Position numbers and translations under genes: made by a program | Shown here: in pieces, positions 5,743 through 14,356 of the stretch | Numbering within the stretch: position 1 is the stretch's first letter | How the letters are laid out: each line of letters opens with the position of its first letter | IMG/VR virus record: IMGVR_UViG_3300022744_000020 | Span: 206,384-270,383 of that record | DNA: 64,000 nucleotides | Origin: a virus | Strand: one strand, 5' to 3' | The notes under the pieces: generated by a model | Databases searched by the model: none | The model's input: only the letters and a program-made list of their open reading frames with translations | What the model was told of the DNA's origin: nothing

Positions 5743-8511
5743 ATGTTTGAAATTTTGAGATCACTTGCTGGTATTCTCGATGTTCGAATCAACCGAAATG
5801 TCGTCACTGTCTCCGGAGTGAAGAAAGCCACAATCGAAGGCGGTATGAAGAAAGTGTTTGGCTCCGATAAGATCGCGGCCCACATTTTCAAAATCAAAAG
5901 CAACTCCTTCTCTTTTCAGGAGTGGTTCCTGCCAGATGTGGCTTTCGCTCTGCAGGAGATTGTCAACTCTCCCAAGTCTTACGCCGATCACAAAAGGACT
6001 TGTAAGCAAATTCTCAATCAGCTTTACGAGAAGACATGGCTCGGTCGGATCAATACTGAAGCACCAAAGCGGCTTGACCGCTCCAAGCTTCGAGACATGG
6101 TCTTCACCCCTTTGGATTTCCAGGAAGAGTTCTTCGACTATTTTGAGAAGAACGTCTACGCGTACAACCTGAAGGGTTTTCTTTTTGCTGGTGCGGCTGG
6201 TTCGGGCAAAGCCCAACCAGACTCGGCACTCGTGAAAATCCCCAACGGATGGAAACCCATAGGGGAGATCAGAACCGGAGATTTAGTGGTCACGCCCGAC
6301 GGAGCGCATGCTGTTGTTTCAGGTGTGTTTCCACAGGGAATGAAAAAAATCTACGAGATTTCCACGGTCGATGGTCGTCGCACTCAAGCGTGCCGTGAAC
6401 ACCTGTGGGAGATCATCATTCCGGATCAGTCGATTTTCCGTGAACCGAAGGTGGTTAACACTCAGGCAGTTCTATCGCTGATCAGTTCCGGGATTCCGGT
6501 CTTTATTCCCACCACCATTTGCTGCTCACCGACCGACATACCTCTCAGTGCAGATCCTGAGAAGTGCTCCCCAAGGGAGTTGATCGAAGCTTCATACGCC
6601 CAGAAAGAAGCCTTCTTTGTCGCTCAAGTGGGTCGAAAATATCGATACCTCAACAATTGGGCTCGAGTAACTGGCCAAGACCGAGAAGATTTCATCGCCC
6701 TCGTCAGGTCTTTTGGCGGGGTGATTGGACCAATCACGGAAGAAATGAGCCCGGACATTCTTCCGTACTACTTCGACTCTCTTGTTGAAATTGAGAACGT
6801 GCTTCTTGCCGAGGATCAATACGCTCGCTGCATCATGGTCGAAGATCCTCGTCATTTGTACGTGACCGATCAATACATCGCCACGCACAATACGTTTACC
6901 TCTTGCGCCCTGGCTCATTGCTCTGGATCCGACAAGATCATCGTTGTTTGCCCGAACAACGCTTTGGATCGGGTTTGGAAAGATTCGGCTCTGACGGTGT
7001 TCAAGCAACCACAATCGGTCTGGATTAGTGACGGGAAAACCCCCTTTACTGGTAAAGAAAGATTCCTGGTATGTCACTATGAATGGCTGAGTAAGCTTCG
7101 AGCCAATCTGGACAAGATTAGCTATCAGCGACTTACCGTCATTCTCGATGAATCGCACAACCTGAATGAGGCAGATAGCGGAAGAACCCAGAAATTCATT
7201 TCCCTGTGCGAGGAAGTGGACGCGGCTGAGGTCATCTGGCTTTCCGGCACTCCCATCAAAGCGCTTTCGACGGAAGCGATTCCCCTGATAAGATGTATCG
7301 ACCCCTTGTTCACCCCGGAGGTGGAAGACATTTTCAAGGCCATCTTCCGAGGAGAAAACAACAAAGCGATTTCGATTCTCAAAAATCGAATCGGTCTGGT
7401 GTCGTTCAAGGTCGCCAAAGATCGTCTGGGTCTGAAAGAGCCACTCTTCACCAATTACAAGGTTGCGTTCCCGGGCGCTGAAGAGTTTACCCTCACCAAG
7501 ATCCGGGAGAAGATGACGGCCTTCATCCAACAGCGAGATGTCTACTATAAGTCTCGAGAAAAGGCCGATCTGGCTTACTACCAGAAAATCTTGGATCAGC
7601 ACGCTGCAAAGCTGACGACTCGTGAAGAAAAGGCGGAATTCGATCAATACGTTCGCAACGCGAACATGATACGCAAAACCCAAGGCATGGGCTGTTCAGA
7701 CGAAATGAAGGCAGCCAACCTCTATGAGCTGCGCAACATCATGCCTGGACTTAGCGCCGAGGATCGCATCAAGTTCAAGGAATCGAAGACGATCTACAAG
7801 TACCTCACCCTGAAGATTCAAGGAGAATGCTTGGGTCAAATTGTTGGGCGTACCCGGATCGCTTGTCATGTTGAGTTGGCCAAACAGATCAAGTATGCTC
7901 CGATCCTTGAGTCGACTGAGAAGAAGACGGTTGTTTTCTCGTCATTCGTGGACGTGCTAAAAGCGGCTGAAGTGGAGCTGCAAGCTCAGCAGTATTCTCC
8001 AATGCTTGTTTACGGAGAAACCACCAGTAAACTGGCCCAGATAGTACAGCAGTTTGGAGAAGACGAATCAGTGAACCCGTTGGTGGCGACCTATGCTTCG
8101 TTGTCTACTGCGGTTCCTTTGATCATGGCCGACACCATGATTCTGATCGATGTGCCTTTCCGAGACTACATCCTTCAGCAAGCCGTGTCTCGAATCCATC
8201 GACTCGGACAGGTCAACGACACACACATCTTCACGATCGTGCTGGATACTGGCAACGAGCCGAACATCTCTACCCGAACGGTGGACATTCTGCGCTGGTC
8301 ACAACAGCAAATCGAATCTATCTTGGGCATCAAGTCTCCTTTTGAAATCAAGGACGGGGAAGAGATCGCACTCGAAGCCATGGAAAGTCTGGATGATATC
8401 GACCTGACGCAAGTGGTCGATCCGTTCTTTGCTGGACTCAAGCAGATGGATCAATTCATCGATCCGGACGTGGTTGAAGTCTCTGTTGAAAACACCTATC
8501 TCTCTTGGTAA
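5743..8511 (+). CDS. SF2 (SNF2-like) DNA helicase/ATPase precursor containing an intein
   Basis: The 922-residue precursor would give a 695-residue mature enzyme after removal of residues 157-383. The Walker A motif is split: AAGSGK (residues 151-156) before the intein and TFTSCAL after it, which rejoin as GSGKT. Further motifs are the DESH Walker B box in VILDESHNLNEA, the motif III-like WLSGTPIKA, and the C-terminal lobe with LPFR-type LIDVPFRDYILQQ followed by AVSRIHRLGQVNDTH, which matches the motif VI arginine region of SNF2-type ATPases. Such enzymes translocate on duplex DNA and act in replication, recombination or transcription remodelling. The ATG has a weak ribosome-binding site and follows a terminator directly, so a promoter is probably embedded there. 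Gene 8519 follows in the same unit. Confidence 0.9.
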   Translation: MFEILRSLAGILDVRINRNVVTVSGVKKATIEGGMKKVFGSDKIAAHIFKIKSNSFSFQEWFLPDVAFALQEIVNSPKSYADHKRTCKQILNQLYEKTWLGRINTEAPKRLDRSKLRDMVFTPLDFQEEFFDYFEKNVYAYNLKGFLFAGAAGSGKAQPDSALVKIPNGWKPIGEIRTGDLVVTPDGAHAVVSGVFPQGMKKIYEISTVDGRRTQACREHLWEIIIPDQSIFREPKVVNTQAVLSLISSGIPVFIPTTICCSPTDIPLSADPEKCSPRELIEASYAQKEAFFVAQVGRKYRYLNNWARVTGQDREDFIALVRSFGGVIGPITEEMSPDILPYYFDSLVEIENVLLAEDQYARCIMVEDPRHLYVTDQYIATHNTFTSCALAHCSGSDKIIVVCPNNALDRVWKDSALTVFKQPQSVWISDGKTPFTGKERFLVCHYEWLSKLRANLDKISYQRLTVILDESHNLNEADSGRTQKFISLCEEVDAAEVIWLSGTPIKALSTEAIPLIRCIDPLFTPEVEDIFKAIFRGENNKAISILKNRIGLVSFKVAKDRLGLKEPLFTNYKVAFPGAEEFTLTKIREKMTAFIQQRDVYYKSREKADLAYYQKILDQHAAKLTTREEKAEFDQYVRNANMIRKTQGMGCSDEMKAANLYELRNIMPGLSAEDRIKFKESKTIYKYLTLKIQGECLGQIVGRTRIACHVELAKQIKYAPILESTEKKTVVFSSFVDVLKAAEVELQAQQYSPMLVYGETTSKLAQIVQQFGEDESVNPLVATYASLSTAVPLIMADTMILIDVPFRDYILQQAVSRIHRLGQVNDTHIFTIVLDTGNEPNISTRTVDILRWSQQQIESILGIKSPFEIKDGEEIALEAMESLDDIDLTQVVDPFFAGLKQMDQFIDPDVVEVSVENTYLSW
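6211..6891 (+). other. Intein (227 aa) in the helicase P-loop
   Basis: The insertion runs from Ala157 (AQPDSALVKIPNGWKPIG) to a terminal His-Asn, followed by Thr as the +1 residue. Block A features are present (P-N-G-W, then GEIRTGDLVV). A block B-like ACREHLWEI contains the conserved His. Block F/G reads VEDPRHLYVTDQYIATHN. Removing it restores GSGKT. The N-terminal residue is Ala rather than Cys or Ser, as in a minority class of inteins that bypass the first acyl shift. At 227 residues it is too short for a full LAGLIDADG endonuclease; a degenerate linker lies at about residues 70-190 of the intein. Confidence 0.9.
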
Positions 8512-8518
8512 TAAGATC

Positions 8519-9598
8519 ATGATCTACGACATGCAAGCTTGGGCTCCGAAGCAAAACGTTCGGCACATTCCTGAGTTGGTTGAAAAAGCCAATCGCTATC
8601 GAAACAAAACCCAGAAAACGAACCAGGGCGGAAACGTTACCCACCTGGGAATGGAGGGGTTCTTCGATTGGTTCACCAAGAAAGAAGAGAAGAAAACCGA
8701 AGGCCAAAAGCCGGACCACATTGTCGTCTCCGCTGGGGAAGTCGAGAGAGTCCTGGCGGAGGCATCTAAGAAGGTCTCGGAGGGGAAAGAATACCTCATT
8801 CGTTCCAGCTATCTTCGGGGATGTGGAACTCCGGAAAATGCGCTTAAATCTCTGGCAAACCTGGAGAAGGTGGCTCATGGGCTGCCCAAGAGAAGCGCGG
8901 AGCTTTACGCGCAGTTAGAAGAGCTTCACTCTCTTTTGGATTCCGCACTTGGTGGTGGGGAAGGCATCCCGGAAAAAGCTGAAGCCTTGGCCAAGAAGAT
9001 CAAGGATCTCAAAGCCTACTTCCCTTTCTTGGAGTCAAAGAAGCTCGGGGATCACGAAAGAGAAGACAAGCATCGGCTGAGTTTCGAGTATCTTGATCCA
9101 GAGGGTGGTTTCAAGGTCGGTGTTGAGATGCCCGTTACTACCGATCTGGATGAGTTCAAGACGAACTGGGTGATCATCCTGATGTCTTCCTTTGATTCGG
9201 CATGCCTGAATCTGATTCTGGAAGTTCAAAAGCAAGACGCCGAACAAGGATTTAAGATTGGAGCGCAAGAACTTCAGTCTCTGATCTCGACTCTGAGCAA
9301 GATGCACAAAGGCGTGGTGGAAATCACCGCTCGTGAGACATCTGGGCTTCAAGTGAATCTTCAGAAGAAAGCCGATCAGCTCTATGAACGCTACAGCGAC
9401 ATGGATGCCAATGAAGATGAGCGGTACACACGGTTCGGTAAATCGGGATCGGAACACAGCGGAGTTGACCTGGACGAAATTGGCCAGATCCTTTACTGCT
9501 TCAACGAGTATTATTGCTGGTCGATGGACTCGTTTGCAGAGAACCTGCTGGACGTGTATTTGGACGTGGTTGCCCACGTTGCTAATGCGGTGAAGTAA
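8519..9598 (+). CDS. Putative virion-internal or accessory protein, 359 aa
   Basis: ATG 8519 (MIYDMQAWAPKQ) begins 7 nt after the helicase stop. The protein is largely helical and highly charged. An early segment, MEGFFDWFTKKEEKK at about residues 45-59, resembles a signature often found in internal head proteins of large phages, but I cannot confirm homology. The remainder has long amphipathic helices (about 75-170 and 250-300) likely to form coiled coils. No enzyme motif is seen. Cotranscription with the helicase would equally allow a DNA-processing partner. A very strong hairpin follows at 9610. Confidence 0.65.
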   Translation: MIYDMQAWAPKQNVRHIPELVEKANRYRNKTQKTNQGGNVTHLGMEGFFDWFTKKEEKKTEGQKPDHIVVSAGEVERVLAEASKKVSEGKEYLIRSSYLRGCGTPENALKSLANLEKVAHGLPKRSAELYAQLEELHSLLDSALGGGEGIPEKAEALAKKIKDLKAYFPFLESKKLGDHEREDKHRLSFEYLDPEGGFKVGVEMPVTTDLDEFKTNWVIILMSSFDSACLNLILEVQKQDAEQGFKIGAQELQSLISTLSKMHKGVVEITARETSGLQVNLQKKADQLYERYSDMDANEDERYTRFGKSGSEHSGVDLDEIGQILYCFNEYYCWSMDSFAENLLDVYLDVVAHVANAVK

Positions 9599-9609
9599 TC
9601 ACTTAAAGC

Positions 9610-9663
9610 TACAGCTACCTTCCTTGGGTTATCCAAGGAAGGTAGCTGTATGTAGTTTATTTG
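9610..9663 (+). terminator. Intrinsic terminator
   Basis: An 18-bp stem (9610-9627 with 9633-9650) with a 5-nt loop is followed by a moderately T-rich tail. It ends the helicase unit. Confidence 0.8.
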
Positions 9664-9666
9664 GAA

Positions 9667-9678
9667 CATAGATTATCT
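9667..9678 (+). promoter_or_regulatory. Possible early-type box
   Basis: CATAGATTATCT lies 27 nt upstream of ATG 9705, just after a terminator. It is a weak match to the recurrent AT-rich box of this window. Confidence 0.3.
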
Positions 9679-9704
9679 AGCACAAGCAACTTAAGAGGTG
9701 TAAG

Positions 9705-10115
9705 ATGTCTCTCCGCACTAACGGCTTTAAGATCGATGCCAAAGTATTTGAAACCGATTCTTTCTACCCCAGTCCGGTGGAGGTGGAGTTGTTGAAGTTT
9801 ATGGACGGAAACAACCCTGATCGTGAGTACGTCATTCCCGCGGAAGATCTCGGCCTTTTCATCAAGCTGATGTTCAACCGGTATCGAGGGTTGCGTGAGC
9901 TTACGGCTCAATTACGTCAAGAGTGTGACATCGACCACGACAATTCAAACGACTGGAAAAGTAGGGCAATGCAGGCAGAAGAAAAAATACAGGCATTGAA
10001 TCGACAAGTGGCTGAACTCACGCAGGAGCGAGATCGACTCAAGGGCAAATGCGATGACTTTCGGCTGGAGAAACTCAAGCTCGCTAGAGAGATCTCTAAA
10101 TTCATCAACGAATGA
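9705..10115 (+). CDS. Hypothetical coiled-coil protein, 136 aa
   Basis: ATG 9705 has an AAGAGGTG site upstream. The first 70 residues are globular. Residues 72-134 are strongly heptad-like, with Lys, Glu and Leu (AEEKIQALNRQVAELTQERD), which predicts a coiled coil and oligomerisation. It opens a unit of eight closely spaced genes running to 12730. No family recognised. Confidence 0.7.
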   Translation: MSLRTNGFKIDAKVFETDSFYPSPVEVELLKFMDGNNPDREYVIPAEDLGLFIKLMFNRYRGLRELTAQLRQECDIDHDNSNDWKSRAMQAEEKIQALNRQVAELTQERDRLKGKCDDFRLEKLKLAREISKFINE

Positions 10116-10146
10116 TGTTTCTTCTTTGATAGAAAGGGGTTTGTAA

Positions 10147-10743
10147 ATGGAAAAACTACGGCTCGACCAACTTTGGTCGCTCATTGCGGAGGTTCGTTGG
10201 ATCTTTGCCAATCATTACGAACTGTATGGATCGGCAGGATCCCCAGGGATCCATGGTCGTCCCCCATTGTTCTCCTCGATTGACGTGATTCAAGTATATA
10301 CGAAATGGACCAAAGAGCGTGCTGAAAACTACCTGGAGACTTTGAAAGAAAACGGGTTCGCCTTCACGTATCACTTTCTGGAAGATGTGTATTATTGCCC
10401 TATCCACGATCTGGTTCCTCAGTCTCCAAGCTTGGTTGATTTCACGGACAAATACCAGCAGTATAGAAAAGAAAAGCTGGAATTGGAAATGCCATTCGAA
10501 GAAGGAGTCTTGGAATGTCTTCGAGTAAGTTGCTACTTGAAGAGTCTTCTGCGCGAAATCAACCAAATGGGGGACTTCCGGAACATTGTCGAGAACCCAT
10601 ATCGGCGATCGGCTTTCCTGGTGCAGTATAATCCGATCTTGGGAATTCTGCAAGTTCGTGTTCGAGCCAACGACGAAGCAACTGCCCGGACGGCCCTGAA
10701 CGTCGTCCAGGAAAAATTCCCCAAACTTTTCGTAACGGAGTAA
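10147..10743 (+). CDS. Hypothetical protein, 198 aa
   Basis: ATG 10147 (MEKLRLDQLWSLIAEVR) follows AAAGGGG. The protein is soluble and helix-rich, with an aromatic central block (YHFLEDVYYCPIHDL) and a C-terminal alpha/beta segment (FLVQYNPILGILQVRVRAN). It lies 3 nt upstream of the macrodomain gene, so the two are probably co-translated. I do not recognise it. Confidence 0.65.
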   Translation: MEKLRLDQLWSLIAEVRWIFANHYELYGSAGSPGIHGRPPLFSSIDVIQVYTKWTKERAENYLETLKENGFAFTYHFLEDVYYCPIHDLVPQSPSLVDFTDKYQQYRKEKLELEMPFEEGVLECLRVSCYLKSLLREINQMGDFRNIVENPYRRSAFLVQYNPILGILQVRVRANDEATARTALNVVQEKFPKLFVTE

Positions 10744-10746
10744 AAA

Positions 10747-11334
10747 ATGCAAGCAATAAAATTGAATCTAGCATCCAACCTGCAAGAAGGTCACCACTTG
10801 ATCGTCCATGGGGTCAATACCCTCGGCTTCATGGGCGCTGGTGTGGCCAAGGCTCTGGCCAGGGAACATCCGAAACTCAGGGGTCATTACCGGAAGTACA
10901 TATCGGATCGTCTGTCGGGTCAAGATTGTTTCGCCTCGTTCGATAAACCCCCAGCAAAAAGACATTCGGATCTGTTGGGTGAGATTTTTTACTTCGATGT
11001 GAATAACGGGAGAAAGTCTGGACCTGTCATCGCCAATCTTTTCTGTCAGGCGCAACTGAGGAAATATAAGGGAGAGGTGGTCGCAAGCCGGAACGCCATA
11101 CTGAAAGGCATGGCGAACATCATCCGTTCGGAGGCCGTCAATAACAGCCACGCCTTCATGTTCGATGATCCGAACTACGACAAGAAGGTCTCATCCATTC
11201 CGGCGACCAACATCTATTTTCCTCGAATTGGATGCGATCTTGGGGGATTGGATTGGAATGAGTTGGGGCCAAAAATCTTTGAGTTGTTCAAGGACCAGAC
11301 GCACGTTCGTCCGGTTCTGGTGGAGTGGCCTTGA
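10747..11334 (+). CDS. Macrodomain protein (putative ADP-ribose-binding/hydrolase)
   Basis: The 195-residue protein is nearly all macrodomain. The first phosphate loop reads VNTLGFMGAGVAKALA at residues 23-38, with the conserved Asn24 and Gly-rich turn. VIANLFCQAQ at 94-103 and the second loop FPRIGCDLGGLDW at 158-170 fit the ALC1/Poa1/DarG-like branch, which binds ADP-ribose and in several members removes it from DNA, RNA or protein. The enzyme probably acts in the cytoplasm. In a phage the likely roles are reversing host ADP-ribosylation-based defence (DarT-like) or trimming NAD-derived metabolites; both are inference. The ART-like ORF 5273 and Nudix 3452 would be natural functional partners but are in other transcription units. 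Confidence 0.85.
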   Translation: MQAIKLNLASNLQEGHHLIVHGVNTLGFMGAGVAKALAREHPKLRGHYRKYISDRLSGQDCFASFDKPPAKRHSDLLGEIFYFDVNNGRKSGPVIANLFCQAQLRKYKGEVVASRNAILKGMANIIRSEAVNNSHAFMFDDPNYDKKVSSIPATNIYFPRIGCDLGGLDWNELGPKIFELFKDQTHVRPVLVEWP

Positions 11335-11368
11335 GTTCTGTTTTCGCTTTTAATAGCAGGAGTAAGTG

Positions 11369-11569
11369 ATGAGCACTGACTACAAACTCCTCTGCCGCGA
11401 ACACAACGTGGCTATCGATGCCTGCAGCCGACAAGCGTTCGGGGTCTGTATCGCTTCGGATGGTCACAACCTCGCGAACTTCATCATCGACCATCAAAGC
11501 TGCAAGTTGGAAGTAGCTCGTGAAGGCTCCGATGAATTTCAAGACACTCCTGACTACCAAGGAAGCTGA
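11369..11569 (+). CDS. Hypothetical protein, 66 aa
   Basis: ATG 11369 (MSTDYKLLCREHN) has an AGGAG site upstream and is preferred over the adjacent ATG. The product is small and soluble, with three cysteines and several histidines. It lies 1 nt before gene 11571. Nothing further can be inferred. Confidence 0.55.
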   Translation: MSTDYKLLCREHNVAIDACSRQAFGVCIASDGHNLANFIIDHQSCKLEVAREGSDEFQDTPDYQGS

Positions 11570-11570
11570 A

Positions 11571-11822
11571 ATGAAAGCTCGAACTAAAAAGAAACTTCTC
11601 GTGGCAAAGTCATTCCACGCTCTGAAAGAAAAGTCCGGCAACGCTCGTGCGTTGAGGTTCTCAGAAGGGTACTTCCCTCAGAACGACCTACATTTGGCCA
11701 ATCTCGATACGTCCATGTTTCCGCTGACTTGCGATTGCGAGAATACGGTAGTGGAAACGCCGCACGAGATTGGGACAACGTGTCATCTCTGTGGTTGTGT
11801 GATTAACTTCCCCAAGGATTAA
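11571..11822 (+). CDS. Small zinc-ribbon-like protein, 83 aa
   Basis: ATG 11571 follows an AAGGAAG site; an overlapping upstream ATG lacks one. The first 30 residues are very basic (KARTKKKLLVAKSF). The C-terminus has a CDC pair and a CHLCGC pair about 20 residues apart, a plausible zinc-binding knuckle. A nucleic-acid-binding role would fit, but no family is recognised. Confidence 0.6.
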   Translation: MKARTKKKLLVAKSFHALKEKSGNARALRFSEGYFPQNDLHLANLDTSMFPLTCDCENTVVETPHEIGTTCHLCGCVINFPKD

Positions 11823-11825
11823 AAA

Positions 11826-12206
11826 ATGCCCTGTGCTGATACTCAAAGTAAAAGCATTGATGAATTCGTCCTCGACCATTACCGGCAAGGAGTAAGGATT
11901 CTTTGTGACCAAATCGGCAAAGAATTCAAAAGTGGAAAAGTGAGGAACCTCACAGTTCTGAAATGGTACCGAGATCACCGGTATCTGGACGCGTTTGGTT
12001 CCTTCGGATACAAAACCGATGCCACAATCGAGAGAATCCGTAGGAATTGCCAGGTTCGAGGTACTTTTGGAGATCCTCAAAAGACCCTCATCGTCCTCGA
12101 GCTTTTGGATGTCATCGAGACCCTTGCAAAGCTCGAGGGTATCACCGAAGAGCAGGTTCAAGTAAACGAGTTGAGGCTCGAAATTAAGAATCGGACCACG
12201 CTATGA
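11826..12206 (+). CDS. Hypothetical protein, 126 aa
   Basis: ATG 11826 lies 3 nt after the previous stop. The protein is helical and charged, and residues 10-50 contain a possible helix-turn-helix-like stretch (GKVRNLTVLKWYRDHRYL). Its 3' end overlaps gene 12203 by ATGA, indicating coupling. No family recognised. Confidence 0.65.
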   Translation: MPCADTQSKSIDEFVLDHYRQGVRILCDQIGKEFKSGKVRNLTVLKWYRDHRYLDAFGSFGYKTDATIERIRRNCQVRGTFGDPQKTLIVLELLDVIETLAKLEGITEEQVQVNELRLEIKNRTTL

Positions 12207-12730
12207 AAATGAAACAACGGCGCCGAATGGCCTCCATTCAGATCGAGCGCTTACCACGACAAGCAAAGATCTTCAAAGCCTCCGCAGCAACTCAAAAGGC
12301 CGCAGTCAAATGGTTCCGACTGCTGCGCTCCGGCTTTAAGATTGACGATGGCGGATTCTGCAATCCCGATCTGAAGGAATTCAACATCGCGCGACAGTAT
12401 ACACCTGGAGGCCATCAGCGACTCGAGGAGTATCTGGGGGCATTGATGTACGTGCAGCGCCTCGGGGTTGATTATCGTGGAAAGCCCGTCGGGAAGATTC
12501 TGCGCAAATCTTTCTGGAATACGATAAATTGGGTGGTTCGTGAGGTCAGCACTCGACGCTACGAGCACAGCCAACATACAGCGGAATACGAAGCCCGCTG
12601 GCTGAAAGAAGACGGCTACGGCATCCCCGAGGGAAAGAAGGCCAAACACCAACCAGCCTGGAATGATCGAATTCGCTTCAAGGTGAAATCAGCCAACAGC
12701 AATTCCACAATGACCGTTTGGTTCGTCTAA
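12203..12730 (+). CDS. Hypothetical basic protein, 175 aa
   Basis: The start overlaps the previous stop as ATGA. The protein is strongly basic throughout and begins MKMKQRRRMASIQIERL. Many Arg and Lys residues suggest nucleic-acid contact, but no catalytic motif is visible. It is the last gene before the bidirectional terminator at 12748. Confidence 0.65.
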   Translation: MKMKQRRRMASIQIERLPRQAKIFKASAATQKAAVKWFRLLRSGFKIDDGGFCNPDLKEFNIARQYTPGGHQRLEEYLGALMYVQRLGVDYRGKPVGKILRKSFWNTINWVVREVSTRRYEHSQHTAEYEARWLKEDGYGIPEGKKAKHQPAWNDRIRFKVKSANSNSTMTVWFV

Positions 12731-12747
12731 CGACTGACCGGCGTATA

Positions 12748-12786
12748 CCCAGCACCCACACCCCTTGAATGGGTGTGGGTGCTGGG
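12748..12786. terminator. Bidirectional terminator between convergent genes
   Basis: CCCAGCACCCACACCC pairs perfectly with GGGTGTGGGTGCTGGG around a 7-nt loop. It sits between the plus unit ending at 12730 and the minus gene ending at 12793. Confidence 0.85.
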
Positions 12787-12792
12787 TTAGCC

Positions 12793-13806
12793 TTAAGCTA
12801 TTTTGTTTTCGTCCAGATACTGACGGTACCTGGGCTTGAGCTTCTTCAGAATCGTTTCCGCGTAGCTTCGATTGATCTCGAAGAACGTTTGTCGATACTC
12901 TTTCATTTTCGGCACGTTCTTCAGTCGGCTGGTGAGTTCTACGTTACCGAACCAGACATCTGGATCACAACCAGGGGTCACCTTGCAGATTTTCCGGTCA
13001 CTAGAAACTCGACCCAAACCAGCGTTGTAGCCAATCAGCATCATGGCCTCGTGATCTTCTCGGGTTTTAGTCCCAGTGATCTTTGACCAATTGTACCGAT
13101 TCTTCAAAACGAAAGCTTGAATTTGATACCGACTGTTTTGAAGGTTTCGATCCCAACCCCAGTCTGCCAGATATTCTGGAAATTGAGCTCTAAGCTCGGA
13201 TACCACGTCCATCTTGGCGGTGCGGGTGAACTGCCCCAGTCCAATTCCTTCTTCCCAGGCAGTTTTGGCACGAGCGGTCGGACTGAAGCAAAATCGGTGG
13301 GTTTCCGATGGACACGTCTCCCGGTGAATTTGTGCAGCCAGCGTTGCGAAGTCCGCATCAGGCCAAATTTTAGATCCTTCCCAAACGAGTTCCGGAATGA
13401 CTTTCTTTGCAGCCTCAGGAACGCTTGCCTTAGAAGGCGAGGAGAACATCAGTAGCGATGCGAAGACGATGAAAATCCCCAACACGTACACCGACCTGGC
13501 CAACGGGTCCTTTTTGGAATCAAACCACGCTTCCTTGAGATTCACGTACGGCCAAAGCACTCGGCGCACGACGTGGAACGCAGCCATCATCCAGAACGCT
13601 TCTGCCGCCTTACCTCCAACGTAAGCCATTGCCGGCTCATTGAAAACAGAGGTCAGGAAATAAGAGAAGAAGTTCAGGAACAGCCCCATCGTGAACAGTC
13701 CAATCACGCGAGTCGTGTCGGACCATTTCTTTCGATTGAAAGAGAAGTTCGTGAAATCGGTGACGGCATCAAACAAGCCGTCTTTATCAGGTTTTTCGGT
13801 ACTCAT
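12793..13806 (-). CDS. Membrane-anchored lytic transglycosylase/lysozyme-like protein
   Basis: This 337-residue protein starts at ATG 13806 with AAAGG upstream on the minus strand. The N-terminus has two to three hydrophobic segments (VIGLFTMGLFLNFFSYFL, then AYVGGKAAEAFWMMAAF, then a VYVLGIFIVFASLLMF anchor at about residues 106-122). A lysozyme-superfamily domain follows. IHRETC carries the probable catalytic Glu near residue 163. Downstream come GIGLGQFT and MMLIGYNAGLGRV, both typical of soluble lytic transglycosylases and related phage endolysins. Such enzymes cleave peptidoglycan between MurNAc and GlcNAc. The topology suggests the domain lies in the periplasm, tethered to the inner membrane, for lysis or for cell-wall opening. 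It is alone on this strand here. Confidence 0.82.
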   Translation of the reverse strand: MSTEKPDKDGLFDAVTDFTNFSFNRKKWSDTTRVIGLFTMGLFLNFFSYFLTSVFNEPAMAYVGGKAAEAFWMMAAFHVVRRVLWPYVNLKEAWFDSKKDPLARSVYVLGIFIVFASLLMFSSPSKASVPEAAKKVIPELVWEGSKIWPDADFATLAAQIHRETCPSETHRFCFSPTARAKTAWEEGIGLGQFTRTAKMDVVSELRAQFPEYLADWGWDRNLQNSRYQIQAFVLKNRYNWSKITGTKTREDHEAMMLIGYNAGLGRVSSDRKICKVTPGCDPDVWFGNVELTSRLKNVPKMKEYRQTFFEINRSYAETILKKLKPRYRQYLDENKIA

Positions 13807-13887
13807 ATACACCTTTCGGTTAATAAGAGGTAAACTCCTTACCCCTCTACACGATAAGAATAAACCACATTGCAGACTTATTTGAAC

Positions 13888-13899
13888 ACATATTACCAG
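13888..13899 (+). promoter_or_regulatory. Early-type box ACATATTACCAG
   Basis: It lies 38 nt upstream of ATG 13937. ATATTACC also occurs at 34764, and ACATTACC at 48993. The phiKZ early-promoter core is reported as TATATTAC, which this resembles. Confidence 0.5.
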
Positions 13900-13936
13900 T
13901 CTGATTTATCACCCCCAACTCAGGAGAAAAATCCTA

Positions 13937-14320
13937 ATGGACGACATGCAATTGGAAGCCTACAAGGCCGCTTTGAGGCTTGAAGCGGAATCGGTCGCCG
14001 AGAACGCCGTCGGCGCCTACCTTCATCAGAAGTACGATCTGATCAAGGAGATCCAGGATGAGGTTCTGGGTCAGAACCCGGATTGGTTTGAGATCCTGGA
14101 TGGATTTGAGTTTCCTCGCAAGAAGGAGATCGAAGCAGTACACGAGGCCATCGACCAGGTCCTCAGTGGCTACGGCATCACTTCTGAAGGCCGTCCGAAG
14201 TATTCGTTCTTCCGGACTCTTCCGGAGTTCGAGTTCTTCCCGGCCGAGAAAGATTCCTTCGGCTGGCTCATTGGTGGATGTCGGCGATTGAGTGATGACA
14301 TCGTGGCTTACTACGGCTGA
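13937..14320 (+). CDS. Hypothetical acidic protein, 127 aa
   Basis: ATG 13937 (MDDMQLEAYKAALRLEAE) follows a CAGGAG site. The protein is acidic and helical in its first 100 residues, with many Glu and aromatics (FRTLPEFEFFPAEKD). It is the first gene of a unit reaching 16969. I do not recognise it. A long ORF on the opposite strand here is a codon-bias shadow. Confidence 0.65.
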   Translation: MDDMQLEAYKAALRLEAESVAENAVGAYLHQKYDLIKEIQDEVLGQNPDWFEILDGFEFPRKKEIEAVHEAIDQVLSGYGITSEGRPKYSFFRTLPEFEFFPAEKDSFGWLIGGCRRLSDDIVAYYG

Positions 14321-14356
14321 TCTAAACTGGGGCAGAGATGCCCCTAGGAGAAACAA

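Noticed and set aside
6592-7683. 363-codon minus-strand ORF inside the helicase gene
   Set aside because: Antisense to helicase motifs and the intein; no independent support.
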